DNA from: CAUPWF01 sp036656795
Lineage (GTDB): Bacteria; Bacillota; Clostridia; Lachnospirales; Lachnospiraceae
Direction: 5' to 3'
Length of the DNA: 64,000 bases
NCBI GenBank assembly: GCA_036656795.1
Contig: JAVXHR010000011.1
Location: 1 to 64,000, forward strand
Shown here: piece by piece, positions 1-8,187 of the stretch
How positions within the stretch are numbered: the first letter of the stretch is position 1
How the letters are laid out: every line of letters starts with the position of its first letter
The notes under the pieces: model-generated
What the model was told of the DNA's origin: nothing
What the model saw: the letters and a program-made list of their open reading frames with translations, nothing else
Database searches by the model: none
Position numbers and translations under genes: made by a program

Positions 1-329
1 CCTGTTAAGGTATCTAATTAAGTGATTAGGTATCTTTTTTTATTCTAAAAAAAGCATGAAATTCATTAAGAATATCTTAAAAAAACATTGAAATTATCTT
101 TGCAATGTGATATTCTGAACAGGTGGTATTTATTAGATAGCCACAATTAAGTTAATATCATGTTCATATGGTATTGATCATCCGTGCTCAGTTAGAGACT
201 TAGATCCGCTCTTCTGAACAGAAAGATGAAAATGATACAATCGTGCCTCAACTCACAGGGGAATAACGCGAGTAGCGAGTATACGCTACAAGGAGAAAAA
301 ACTAAAAGTTATAGGAGGAAATTTCAATT
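1..329 (+). promoter_or_regulatory. Intergenic region and structured leader of the POT transporter gene
   Basis: No gene is visible here. A promoter fits at TTGAAA (88-93), a 17-base spacer and TATTCT (111-116), which predicts a transcript starting near 123 and an untranslated leader of about 205 bases. The leader can fold. TCCGTG (181-186) and GTTAGAG (190-196) can pair with CTCAAC (247-252) and CACAGGG (254-260), and there is a perfect 6-bp hairpin GTAGCG/CGCTAC (272-289). No T-run follows the hairpin, so it is not an obvious terminator. I do not recognise a T-box, SAM, lysine, TPP, purine or cobalamin signature. The ribosome binding site AGGAGG lies at 313-318. Confidence 0.5.
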
Positions 330-1664
330 ATGGGAGAAACACAAGTAAAAAACAAAAGACCATTTGGTTTTTACATCTGTTCATTGTCATTTACATTTGA
401 AAGAATGGCATTTTACTCAGCAAAATGGTTAATCGCAGTATTCGTTGTAGCATCTATCGCAGATGGTGGTTTAGGACTAACAGACGTAGAAGCTGCAAAG
501 ATGTCAGCTAACTTGGTAGCATTTACATACCTTGCACCATTGATTGGTGGATACATATCTGACCGTTATATCGGTGCTAGATATTGTGTACCGGTTGGTA
601 TGATACTTATGGGTGTTGGTTACCTTTGTGGATGGCAAGCTCATTCAGCAGCGATGGTTAACGTAATGATCGTGTTAGTATCTATTGGTACTGGTTTATT
701 CAAAGGTAATACCTCAGCTATTACAGGTAGACTTTTTGATGATCCAAAACAATTGGATAGTGCATTTTCAACACAATATTCATTTGTTAATGTAGGTTCA
801 TTTATCGGAACTACAGTTATTGGTCTTCTTTTCAAATCACAAGGTGGAAGATTCTGTTTTCTTCTTTGTGCAATCTTGTTATTCATCGATGCAATTTGGT
901 TTACATTTGGAACTAAATTCTTAGGTGATGCAGGAAAGAAACCTTTCAAATTCGATAAAGCAGCTTCAGAACAGCATGAAGAAAAAGTGGAAAACAAACC
1001 ACTTACAACTATCGAAAAGAAAAGAGTTGCAGCTATTGTTTTAGTATCTTTATTCTCAGTAGTATTCTGGGTGTTCTGGTACTTGGCATATATGCCAGTT
1101 TACTATTACTGGGGTGGCGACAACGGACTTGCAAACTGGATGATCGGAAGCTTCGAAATTCCAACAGCATGGTTCGATTCATTAAACGCTTTATGCTGTA
1201 TCACATTAGGACCAGTTCTTGGTGTAGTTTGGTTCAAACTTGCTAAGAGACCTCAAGGTGATATGAGTATGTTTAAGAAAACAGCACTTGGATTAATCTT
1301 ACTTGGATGTTCATATGCAGTATTTGCATTAGCTGAAGTAACAAGAGGCGGTGGCCAGGCTAGTATCCTTTGGATCGTAGCATTTGGTATTATCTTATCA
1401 TTAGGCGAGATGGTATTCTCTCCACTTGGAAACTCGTTCATTAGTAAGTTCTCTCCAGCTAAGTTATTATCAGTTATGATGGGAGTTTGGATCTTCTCTA
1501 TCTTTATTGCTGGTAAGTCTTATGGTTACTTATATGAATTTACAAAGAAATTCGACTTTGCTACATGTTATTTTGTAATTGCAGGAATTGCTGCAGTTTG
1601 TGGAGTTGTTCTTTGGGCAATGGATAAAAAATTAAATAGTTTGGTAGTAGAAGACGAAAAATAA
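330..1664 (+). CDS. POT/PTR-family MFS transporter (peptide transporter-like)
   Basis: A 444-residue multi-spanning protein of the proton-dependent oligopeptide (POT) branch of the major facilitator superfamily, presumed to import di/tripeptides or related solutes across the cytoplasmic membrane. Family marks seen: FERMAFY near residues 23-29, GGYISDRYIG in the loop after helix 2 (about 73-82), and a GLFKGNTSAITGRLF block (about 122-136). The hydrophobic segments fit about 12 helices with a charged cytoplasmic loop near residues 205-233. Oddity: classical proton-coupled members have ExxER in helix 1, but here the first Glu is Phe, so coupling may differ. The gene stands alone between its own promoter and a strong terminator. 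Substrate cannot be told from sequence. Confidence 0.8.
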   Translation: MGETQVKNKRPFGFYICSLSFTFERMAFYSAKWLIAVFVVASIADGGLGLTDVEAAKMSANLVAFTYLAPLIGGYISDRYIGARYCVPVGMILMGVGYLCGWQAHSAAMVNVMIVLVSIGTGLFKGNTSAITGRLFDDPKQLDSAFSTQYSFVNVGSFIGTTVIGLLFKSQGGRFCFLLCAILLFIDAIWFTFGTKFLGDAGKKPFKFDKAASEQHEEKVENKPLTTIEKKRVAAIVLVSLFSVVFWVFWYLAYMPVYYYWGGDNGLANWMIGSFEIPTAWFDSLNALCCITLGPVLGVVWFKLAKRPQGDMSMFKKTALGLILLGCSYAVFALAEVTRGGGQASILWIVAFGIILSLGEMVFSPLGNSFISKFSPAKLLSVMMGVWIFSIFIAGKSYGYLYEFTKKFDFATCYFVIAGIAAVCGVVLWAMDKKLNSLVVEDEK

Positions 1665-1681
1665 TTTTATAATTCAAACTT

Positions 1682-1716
1682 AAAAGACATTAGAGCTAAC
1701 GCTCTAGTGTCTTTTT
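1682..1716 (+). terminator. Rho-independent terminator after the POT transporter gene
   Basis: A near-perfect 15-bp stem (1682-1696 with 1701-1715) around a 4-base loop, with the T-run forming the 3' end of the stem. It lies 17 bases after the stop codon. Confidence 0.9.
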
Positions 1717-1785
1717 AATTTGGGACACGGTTTTTTTAATTTGGGACGGGGTATTTTTTCAAAATACCCCGTCCCAAATTAAAAA
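1715..1785. repeat. Intergenic palindrome with a partial direct repeat
   Basis: A perfect 25-bp inverted repeat (1733-1757 with 1761-1785, loop TTC) centred on GGGACGGGG / CCCCGTCCC. Just before it, at about 1715-1730, is a partial direct copy ending GGGACACGG instead of GGGACGGGG. The element comes after a complete terminator, so it is not needed to end the upstream transcript. It resembles small extragenic palindromes of the REP/RAYT-mobilised kind, but this is inferred from shape only. No second copy was seen in the window. Confidence 0.7.
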
Positions 1786-1800
1786 CAAACTAAAAAAATA

Positions 1801-1829
1801 TTGACATGTAGAAAATTGTGTATTAATAT
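1801..1829 (+). promoter_or_regulatory. Promoter of the marR-ABC exporter operon
   Basis: A consensus -35 TTGACA (1801-1806), a 17-base spacer and -10 TAATAT (1824-1829). The palindrome just downstream would overlap the transcription start. Confidence 0.75.
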
Positions 1830-1830
1830 A

Positions 1831-1850
1831 TTCGTTAGACGTCTAATGAA
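1831..1850. promoter_or_regulatory. Probable MarR operator palindrome
   Basis: TTAGACGTCTAA (1835-1846) is a perfect 12-bp palindrome, extendable to 20 bases with one mismatched pair. It lies between the -10 box and the ribosome binding site of the MarR gene, where binding of the dimeric repressor would block its own operon. The assignment rests on position and symmetry. Confidence 0.6.
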
Positions 1851-1867
1851 ATGGAGGAAATTATGAG

Positions 1868-2347
1868 ATGAAATTTGATCGTTCGGATATACCTACGATG
1901 TTAATTTTACATCAATTATTGCATTTGAGTGGAATACATGCGATGCATATGCTTGGAAAGTATGATTTGAAACCGGGTCAAGCGGGTATCCTTTTTATAC
2001 TTGATAAAAATAAAGGATTGTCTCAACGTGAGTTGGCTGAATTCATTGGTGTAAAGCCACCGTCGATTACAGTGGCACTACAGAAGATGGAAAAGAAAGG
2101 ATTTTTAGAGAGGGAATTGGATAAGCAAGATCAAAGAATTATGAGATTGCGTATTACACAGCAGGGGAGAGAATGTATTATTAATATAAAGAGGGTGGTA
2201 AAGGAAATGGATGAAATTTTGTGTGCTGATATGAATTCAGAAGAAAAGATATTGGTGCGAAGATTGCTGTTACAGATGCGTCATAATTTGACAGAGAGTA
2301 AGGTTTTAGAGGATATAAAGGTATGCATACCTATGGAGCATTTATAA
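1868..2347 (+). CDS. MarR-family transcriptional regulator
   Basis: A 159-residue winged-helix regulator of the MarR family, normal in length. The wHTH core is visible at about residues 45-105: a helix-turn-helix around GLSQRELAEFIGVKPPSITVALQKM, followed by a wing with the family's D-x-R-type signature (LDKQDQRIMRLRITQQG). MarR proteins bind as dimers to short palindromes and release on ligand binding or oxidation. The start at 1868 is chosen because the ATG at 1863 hits a stop at once; GGAGG (1853-1857) serves it. It is the first gene of an operon with two ABC half-transporters and probably represses them until a toxic substrate is sensed. The ligand is unknown. Confidence 0.88.
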   Translation: MKFDRSDIPTMLILHQLLHLSGIHAMHMLGKYDLKPGQAGILFILDKNKGLSQRELAEFIGVKPPSITVALQKMEKKGFLERELDKQDQRIMRLRITQQGRECIINIKRVVKEMDEILCADMNSEEKILVRRLLLQMRHNLTESKVLEDIKVCIPMEHL

Positions 2348-2368
2348 ATATAGGAAGGGAAAGATAAC

Positions 2369-4597
2369 ATGATAAAATTAGTAAAGTATTGGAAACCGTA
2401 TATTACGTCAATTGCTGCGATTGTAGTGATATTGATGTTACAGGCATATTGTGATTTATCACTGCCGGGATATACATCGGATATTGTAAATGTAGGGATT
2501 CAGCAAGGTGGAATTGATACTTCGATTCCCAAAATGATAGCGATTAAGGATATGGATAAGTTATGTTTATTTATATCAGATAAAAACCAAAGAGATGTAT
2601 TAGAGGCATATAAAAAAGACGATAATACTTACAATCAAGAGGCATATGTTTTAAAAGAAGTGGTATTAAAAGATAAGAATAAGATCAAAAATCTAACGAA
2701 GATATTAGGGAAACCAATGATGTTGGTTCAGGGATTTGAGTCTGACAGTGAATCGATGGAGGCTATGAAAAAATCGATATTTGCGCAAGTACCACAAGAG
2801 ATGGTTACCAAAGATATGACGGTCTTTGATGTGATTGGGAAATTACCTGAGAAGCAAAAAAAAGCTATTGTGAGTAAGCTAGAGGAAAAGATGACAGAGA
2901 TGCCAGATACTATGGTGGAGCAGGCGGCAACAGTATATATTAAAGAGGCCTATGGTACATTGGGAATTCACACAGGGCAATTACAAAATAAGTACATCTT
3001 ATCTACTGGTGGAAAGATGATTGCGCTTGCTTTCATTGGAATGCTGGCCAGCGTTTTAGTAGGCCTTATGGCTGCAAGAGTTGGAGCTTCTACAGGTCGG
3101 GATTTAAGAGGACGTGTATTTAAAAAAGTGGTTGGATTCTCCAATGGTGAATTCGATCGGTTTTCAACAGCTTCCTTGATTACACGAAGTACCAATGATA
3201 TACAACAGATTCAGATGTTGACGATTATGATTCTACGTATGGTTTTATATGCTCCTATTGTTGGAATTGGAGGAATATATAAGGTGTTCCAGACCAATGT
3301 ATCCATGTCATGGATTATTGGATTGGCAGTATTATTGATTGTAGGAGTAATACTGGTACTCTTTACAATCGTTATGCCTAAATTCAAGAAATTACAAAAT
3401 CTAGTTGATAAACTCAACTTGGTTACAAGAGAGATATTAACAGGCTTATCTGTTATTCGTGCCTTTAGTACAGAAAAATATGAAGAGAAACGTTTTGACA
3501 ATGCCAATAAAGATCTTACCAAAACGAATTTATTTGTTAATCGTGCAATGACCTTTATGATGCCAACGATGATGCTAATTATGAACGCAATTAGTGTTTT
3601 GATTATATGGGTAGGTGCACATGGCATCGACAAAGGACAGATGCAGGTAGGGGATATGATGGCATTTGTTCAATATACAATGCAGATCATCATGTCATTC
3701 TTGATGTTGTGTATGATTTCCATTATGTTACCAAGAGCTGCAGTTTCTGCCAATCGTGTGGAAGAAGTATTGACCAGTAAAACCTTAATTCGTGACTCAA
3801 AAGAACCAGTGGCATTAGAAAAAGATGGAGCAGGAATTCTAACCTTTGATCATGTGTCGTTTCGATATCCGGGAGCAGATGAAGATGTTCTACATGATAT
3901 CACATTTACTGCAAAACCGGGAGAGACTACGGCATTTATTGGAAGCACAGGAAGTGGAAAGTCTACATTAGTCAATCTTATACCACGATTTTATGATGTA
4001 ACGGAAGGAAAAATAACAATTGATGACAAGGACATTCGAGATATCACACAGCAGGAATTACGGGATAAGCTTGGATATGTACCACAAAAAGGCGTACTAT
4101 TTTCCGGAACAATTGCCTCTAATATTACATTTGGAAATACAGATGCAACGAAGATGCAGATGAGGGAAGCGGCGAATATTGCTCAGGCAGAAGAATTTAT
4201 CCAAGAGATGCCGGAGAAGTATGAAAGTACCATATCACAAGGAGGATCCAATGTGTCAGGTGGACAAAAGCAGCGTTTGTCTATTGCTAGGGCGATTGCA
4301 AAGAATCCGGATATTTTTATATTTGATGATAGTTTTTCGGCACTTGACTATAAGACTGATATCACATTGCGTCATGCATTGAAAGAACATACCGCAGGCA
4401 GTACGGTGCTAATTGTAGCACAACGCATTAGTACGATTCTTCACGCAGAACAGATTGTGGTATTAGATGATGGTGTTGTAGCAGGAATTGGAACTCATGA
4501 AGAATTACTGGATACTTGTGACACATATTATCAAATTGCATCTTCTCAGTTATCAGAAAAAGAATTACGAAGAAAGGGGGAGAACGGACATGAGTAA
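2369..4597 (+). CDS. ABC exporter half-transporter, degenerate ATP site subunit, with large external domain
   Basis: A 742-residue type IV ABC exporter subunit with an N-terminal membrane domain fused to an ATPase domain. Helix 1 is near residues 13-30, then about 160 mostly polar residues (about 45-205) lie outside the membrane before helix 2, an unusual insertion. The ATPase domain starts near 490: Walker A GSTGSGKST (about 525), signature SGGQKQR, Walker B ending IFDDS (about 652) where the catalytic Glu is Asp, and the switch His replaced by Gln in VAQRIS. It therefore carries the weak half of an asymmetric ATP pair, as in heterodimeric exporters such as BmrCD, LmrCD or TM287/288. It overlaps the partner gene by 8 bases. 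Likely a drug or peptide efflux pump. Confidence 0.88.
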   Translation: MIKLVKYWKPYITSIAAIVVILMLQAYCDLSLPGYTSDIVNVGIQQGGIDTSIPKMIAIKDMDKLCLFISDKNQRDVLEAYKKDDNTYNQEAYVLKEVVLKDKNKIKNLTKILGKPMMLVQGFESDSESMEAMKKSIFAQVPQEMVTKDMTVFDVIGKLPEKQKKAIVSKLEEKMTEMPDTMVEQAATVYIKEAYGTLGIHTGQLQNKYILSTGGKMIALAFIGMLASVLVGLMAARVGASTGRDLRGRVFKKVVGFSNGEFDRFSTASLITRSTNDIQQIQMLTIMILRMVLYAPIVGIGGIYKVFQTNVSMSWIIGLAVLLIVGVILVLFTIVMPKFKKLQNLVDKLNLVTREILTGLSVIRAFSTEKYEEKRFDNANKDLTKTNLFVNRAMTFMMPTMMLIMNAISVLIIWVGAHGIDKGQMQVGDMMAFVQYTMQIIMSFLMLCMISIMLPRAAVSANRVEEVLTSKTLIRDSKEPVALEKDGAGILTFDHVSFRYPGADEDVLHDITFTAKPGETTAFIGSTGSGKSTLVNLIPRFYDVTEGKITIDDKDIRDITQQELRDKLGYVPQKGVLFSGTIASNITFGNTDATKMQMREAANIAQAEEFIQEMPEKYESTISQGGSNVSGGQKQRLSIARAIAKNPDIFIFDDSFSALDYKTDITLRHALKEHTAGSTVLIVAQRISTILHAEQIVVLDDGVVAGIGTHEELLDTCDTYYQIASSQLSEKELRRKGENGHE

Positions 4598-6434
4598 TGA
4601 ACAAAGAAGACCAAGAGGTCCAATGGGTGGAAGACATGGGGCAATGAGTGCCGGAGAAAAAGCAAAAGATTTTAAAGGTACTATACACAAATTAATTGAT
4701 TATATGAGTCAATACAAGATTGCAATTTTCTTTGTAGTAGTATTTGCAATTGGGAGTACCATATTTACTATTGTAGGTCCAAAGATTATGGGAAAAGCAA
4801 CTACAGAGATATTCACAGGGTTAGTAGGCAAAATTTCCGGAGGTACAGGAATTAATTTTGGAAAAATTGGACAGATATTAGCAGTAGTTTTAGGACTATA
4901 CGTTGTCAGTGCGATATTTTCATTTATACAAGGATATATTATGACCGGTGTATCACAAAAGCTAACGTATCGTTTGCGAAAAGAAATTTCGGAAAAAATT
5001 AATCGTATGCCAATGAATTATTTTGATACAAAGACACATGGAGAAGTACTCTCTCGTGTTACAAATGATATTGATACCTTAAGTCAAAGCCTGAATCAAA
5101 GCGCTACCCAGATGATTACCTCAGTAACAACAATTATTGGTGTACTTGTTATGATGTTAAGTATCAGCCCAATCATGACAATGATTGCAATTTTGATATT
5201 ACCACTTTCCATGGGTTTTATTTCTGTAATTGTAAAAAGATCTCAAAAGTATTTTAAGAGCCAGCAGGAATTTCTGGGAAATGTAAATGGCCAAGTGGAA
5301 GAAGTGTATAGTGGGCATAATATTGTTAAGGCTTTTAACAAAGAAGCTGATGTAATGACGGAATTTAATGAAACCAATGGAAAATTATATGAATCTGCAT
5401 GGAAATCTCAATTTCTTTCTGGAATGATGATGCCAATTATGCAGTTTGTAGGAAATATTGGATATGTTGGAATTGCAATTCTAGGTGGATATCTTGCAAT
5501 TAAAAATAGTATAGAAGTTGGTGATATACAATCATTTATCCAATATGTAAGAAGTTTTACTCAGCCAATCCAGCAAGTTGCACAGGTAGCAAATTTATTA
5601 CAATCTACAGCGGCGGCTTCAGAAAGAGTGTTTGAATTTCTAGAAGAAAAGGAAGAAGATCAAGTAGTAGAGCATCCAGTTTCGGTAGAAGGCTTAGAAG
5701 GAAAGGTAGACTTTGAACACGTCAGGTTTGGATATCACTCGAATCATATGATTATCAATGATTTTTCAAGCCATGTACAACCAGGGCAAAAAATTGCAAT
5801 TGTAGGACCAACGGGTGCGGGGAAGACAACGATGATAAAACTATTGATGCGTTTTTATGATGTGAATAGTGGTGCAATCTTAGTAGATGGGCATAACCTT
5901 CAAGATTTTAACCGAAGCGAACTTCGTCAGATGTTTGGCATGGTATTACAAGATACATGGTTATTTAATGGAAGTATTAAGGATAATATACGATATGGTA
6001 AATTAGATGCTACAGATGAAGAAGTTATAGAGGCTGCAAAAGCTGCCCATGTCCATCGATTTGTAAAGACTTTGCCCAATGGATATGATATGGAATTAAA
6101 TGAAGAGGCAAGTAATGTGTCTCAAGGACAGAAACAGTTATTAACTATTGCAAGAGCAATTCTTGCAGATCCAAAGATATTAATCTTAGATGAGGCGACC
6201 AGTTCGGTAGATACAAGAACAGAGGTGCAGATTCAGAAAGCAATGGATAATTTGATGAAAGGAAGAACAAGTTTTGTCATTGCACATCGATTATCTACTA
6301 TACGTGATGCGGATTGCATTCTGGTCATGAAAGACGGAGATATTGTAGAACAGGGAACACATGAAGCACTTCTTGAAGCACAAGGATTCTATGCAGACCT
6401 TTATAATTCTCAATTTGAAGAAGTCAGCGCTTAG
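4590..6434 (+). CDS. ABC exporter half-transporter, catalytically competent subunit
   Basis: A 614-residue partner of the preceding half-transporter. The start is placed at the ATG at 4590 because GGGGG (4576-4580) precedes it and the protein then begins with a short polar tail (MSNEQRRPRGPMGG). Six membrane helices occupy about residues 40-340. The ATPase domain has Walker A GPTGAGKTT (about 407), a non-canonical signature VSQGQKQ (SQGQ instead of SGGQ), a canonical Walker B LDEATSS (Glu about 534) and the switch His in IAHRLST. The altered signature here completes the degenerate site whose other half is in the upstream protein; the second composite site is fully canonical. Together they should form a heterodimeric efflux pump under MarR control. 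Confidence 0.9.
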   Translation: MSNEQRRPRGPMGGRHGAMSAGEKAKDFKGTIHKLIDYMSQYKIAIFFVVVFAIGSTIFTIVGPKIMGKATTEIFTGLVGKISGGTGINFGKIGQILAVVLGLYVVSAIFSFIQGYIMTGVSQKLTYRLRKEISEKINRMPMNYFDTKTHGEVLSRVTNDIDTLSQSLNQSATQMITSVTTIIGVLVMMLSISPIMTMIAILILPLSMGFISVIVKRSQKYFKSQQEFLGNVNGQVEEVYSGHNIVKAFNKEADVMTEFNETNGKLYESAWKSQFLSGMMMPIMQFVGNIGYVGIAILGGYLAIKNSIEVGDIQSFIQYVRSFTQPIQQVAQVANLLQSTAAASERVFEFLEEKEEDQVVEHPVSVEGLEGKVDFEHVRFGYHSNHMIINDFSSHVQPGQKIAIVGPTGAGKTTMIKLLMRFYDVNSGAILVDGHNLQDFNRSELRQMFGMVLQDTWLFNGSIKDNIRYGKLDATDEEVIEAAKAAHVHRFVKTLPNGYDMELNEEASNVSQGQKQLLTIARAILADPKILILDEATSSVDTRTEVQIQKAMDNLMKGRTSFVIAHRLSTIRDADCILVMKDGDIVEQGTHEALLEAQGFYADLYNSQFEEVSA

Positions 6435-6477
6435 TTAGATCATCTAAAGTAGGAATAGTAGATAACGATAAATAAAT

Positions 6478-6530
6478 AAAAATACCCCTTGAGGAAGAAT
6501 TAATGAACTTCCACAAGAGGTATTTTTTAA
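6478..6530. terminator. Bidirectional terminator between convergent genes
   Basis: Three stacked stems, AATACC/GGTATT, CTTG/CAAG and GGAAG/CTTCC, separated by single mismatches, with an A-rich left flank and a T-run on the right. It can stop both the exporter operon and the convergent DUF1846 gene, whose stop codon lies inside the T-run. Confidence 0.85.
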
Positions 6531-8005
6531 TGGTAAATATTCTGATTCTCGTATTTAGCTTCTGAAGTCACTTGAATGAATAATTTTTTGAATTGCTTCA
6601 CATCAATATCGGCCAGCATCACAGAAGTATGTGCCTGACACCCGTTTAGTTTAGGCAATTGTTCTAATGCAAGTAATGCGGTAGGACTTGTAGCAGCACT
6701 TACAGATAATGCAATTAAGACCTCATCAATATGAAGCCGTGGATTATGGCTCCCAAGGTATTTAGTTTTTAATTGCTGAATTGGTTCAATGGCTTCAGGG
6801 GAAATGACATGTAGTTCGTGATTCAATCCTGCCAATTCTTTTAAGGCATTTAGCAACAGTGCTGCAGAGGCGCCTAAGAGTTTTGTAGTCTTACCGGTAA
6901 TTATTCGCCCATCAGCAAGTTCCAATGCCGCTGCAGGGCCATCTGTCTCTTTTGCACGTGCAAGTGCGGCAGTTACAACTCTACGGTCTTCCATCGTGAT
7001 ATTTAATTGATTCATTAATAATTCAATCTTATATGCTTCCGCTTCCGGAGATGTACCGGCTAGAATGCCATTTAGTGCGTTATAATATCGTCGTATAATC
7101 TCTTGCTTTGAAGCTTCTTGACACACGGCATCATCACAGATACAATTTCCGGCCATATTAACCCCCATATCCGTTGGGGATTTATAAGGATTGTTGCCAT
7201 AGATACGATTAAATATGGCGGAAAGAACAGGAAAGATTTCTACATCTCGATTATAATTCACAGTAGTAATACCATATGCTTCCAGATGAAAAGGATCAAT
7301 CATATTGACATCATTTAAATCGGCAGTTGCAGCTTCATATGCTAGATTCACAGCATGTTTTAATGGAAGATTCCAGATTGGAAATGTTTCGAATTTAGCA
7401 TAGCCAGCATTAATACCTCGTTTATGTTCGTGATATAATTGAGAAAGACAAGTTGCCATTTTTCCACTTCCGGGTCCGGGTGCGGTTATGATGACTAAAG
7501 GTCTTGTAGTCTGGATATATTCATTTTTCCCATAACCGTCATCACTTACAATAAGAGGAATATTAGAAGGGTATCCATCAATATTATAATGTGTGTAGAC
7601 TTTAATTCCTAATTTTTCCAAACGACCTTTAAAAAGGTCGGCACTACGTTGTCCAGCATATTGAGTAATAACGACACTACCGACAAAAAGATTTTTATCA
7701 TGAAAAGCATCAATTAATCGAAGCACATCGGAATCATAAGTAATTCCCAGATCACCACGAACTTTATTCTTATCAATATCGCCGGCACTAATGACAATAA
7801 CAAGTTCGGCCTCATTAGATAATTGCATTAATAAACGTAGTTTACTATCAGGTTCAAAGCCGGGAAGAACTCTGGCTGCGTGGTAGTCATCAAAAAGTTT
7901 CCCACCAAATTCTAGATATAGTTTATTGTCAAATTGACTGATTCGTTCTTGGATGTGTGATGATTGCATATCAAGATATTTCTGGTTATCAAATCCAATA
8001 TTCAT
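6527..8005 (-). CDS. DUF1846 family protein, function unknown
   Basis: A 492-residue protein that I recognise as the DUF1846 family, widespread as a single-copy protein in Firmicutes and Actinobacteria and full length here. Near residues 171-190 there is a P-loop-like stretch, ITAPGPGSGKMATC, after an alternating strand/helix N-terminal half, suggesting a Rossmann-like nucleotide-binding fold. The C-terminal part is helical and rich in Ala. No signal peptide or membrane segment is present, so it is cytoplasmic. It is a single-gene unit, divergent from ftsH and convergent with the exporter operon. I know of no established reaction for it. Confidence 0.85.
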   Translation of the reverse strand: MNIGFDNQKYLDMQSSHIQERISQFDNKLYLEFGGKLFDDYHAARVLPGFEPDSKLRLLMQLSNEAELVIVISAGDIDKNKVRGDLGITYDSDVLRLIDAFHDKNLFVGSVVITQYAGQRSADLFKGRLEKLGIKVYTHYNIDGYPSNIPLIVSDDGYGKNEYIQTTRPLVIITAPGPGSGKMATCLSQLYHEHKRGINAGYAKFETFPIWNLPLKHAVNLAYEAATADLNDVNMIDPFHLEAYGITTVNYNRDVEIFPVLSAIFNRIYGNNPYKSPTDMGVNMAGNCICDDAVCQEASKQEIIRRYYNALNGILAGTSPEAEAYKIELLMNQLNITMEDRRVVTAALARAKETDGPAAALELADGRIITGKTTKLLGASAALLLNALKELAGLNHELHVISPEAIEPIQQLKTKYLGSHNPRLHIDEVLIALSVSAATSPTALLALEQLPKLNGCQAHTSVMLADIDVKQFKKLFIQVTSEAKYENQNIYH

Positions 8006-8132
8006 AAGTACTTTAGCTCCTCCTTTTATTTTATCTCTATTTATACATCAGTATAATCAGTACAAATTATAGTATACTACAAAATATGTTGTTTTTGGGA
8101 GTTGATTTTATTTTCTTTTCATATTTCTAATC

Positions 8133-8161
8133 TTGCTTTATGAACGCTAACTCTCTATAAT
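8133..8161 (+). promoter_or_regulatory. Promoter of the ftsH operon
   Basis: TTGCTT (8133-8138), a 17-base spacer and a consensus TATAAT (8156-8161), with the AGGAGG ribosome binding site close behind. This gives a very short leader. Confidence 0.65.
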
Positions 8162-8187
8162 AAACATAGTACGTTAGGAGGAAAGAC

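Noticed and set aside
120..329. T-box leader for the POT gene
   Set aside because: No specifier-type stem or the conserved T-box antiterminator sequence, and no terminator before the start.
4324..4430. First ABC subunit as an inactive, decaying gene because of altered Walker B and switch residues
   Set aside because: The frame is intact and the partner has the matching degenerate signature, the normal arrangement of heterodimeric exporters.
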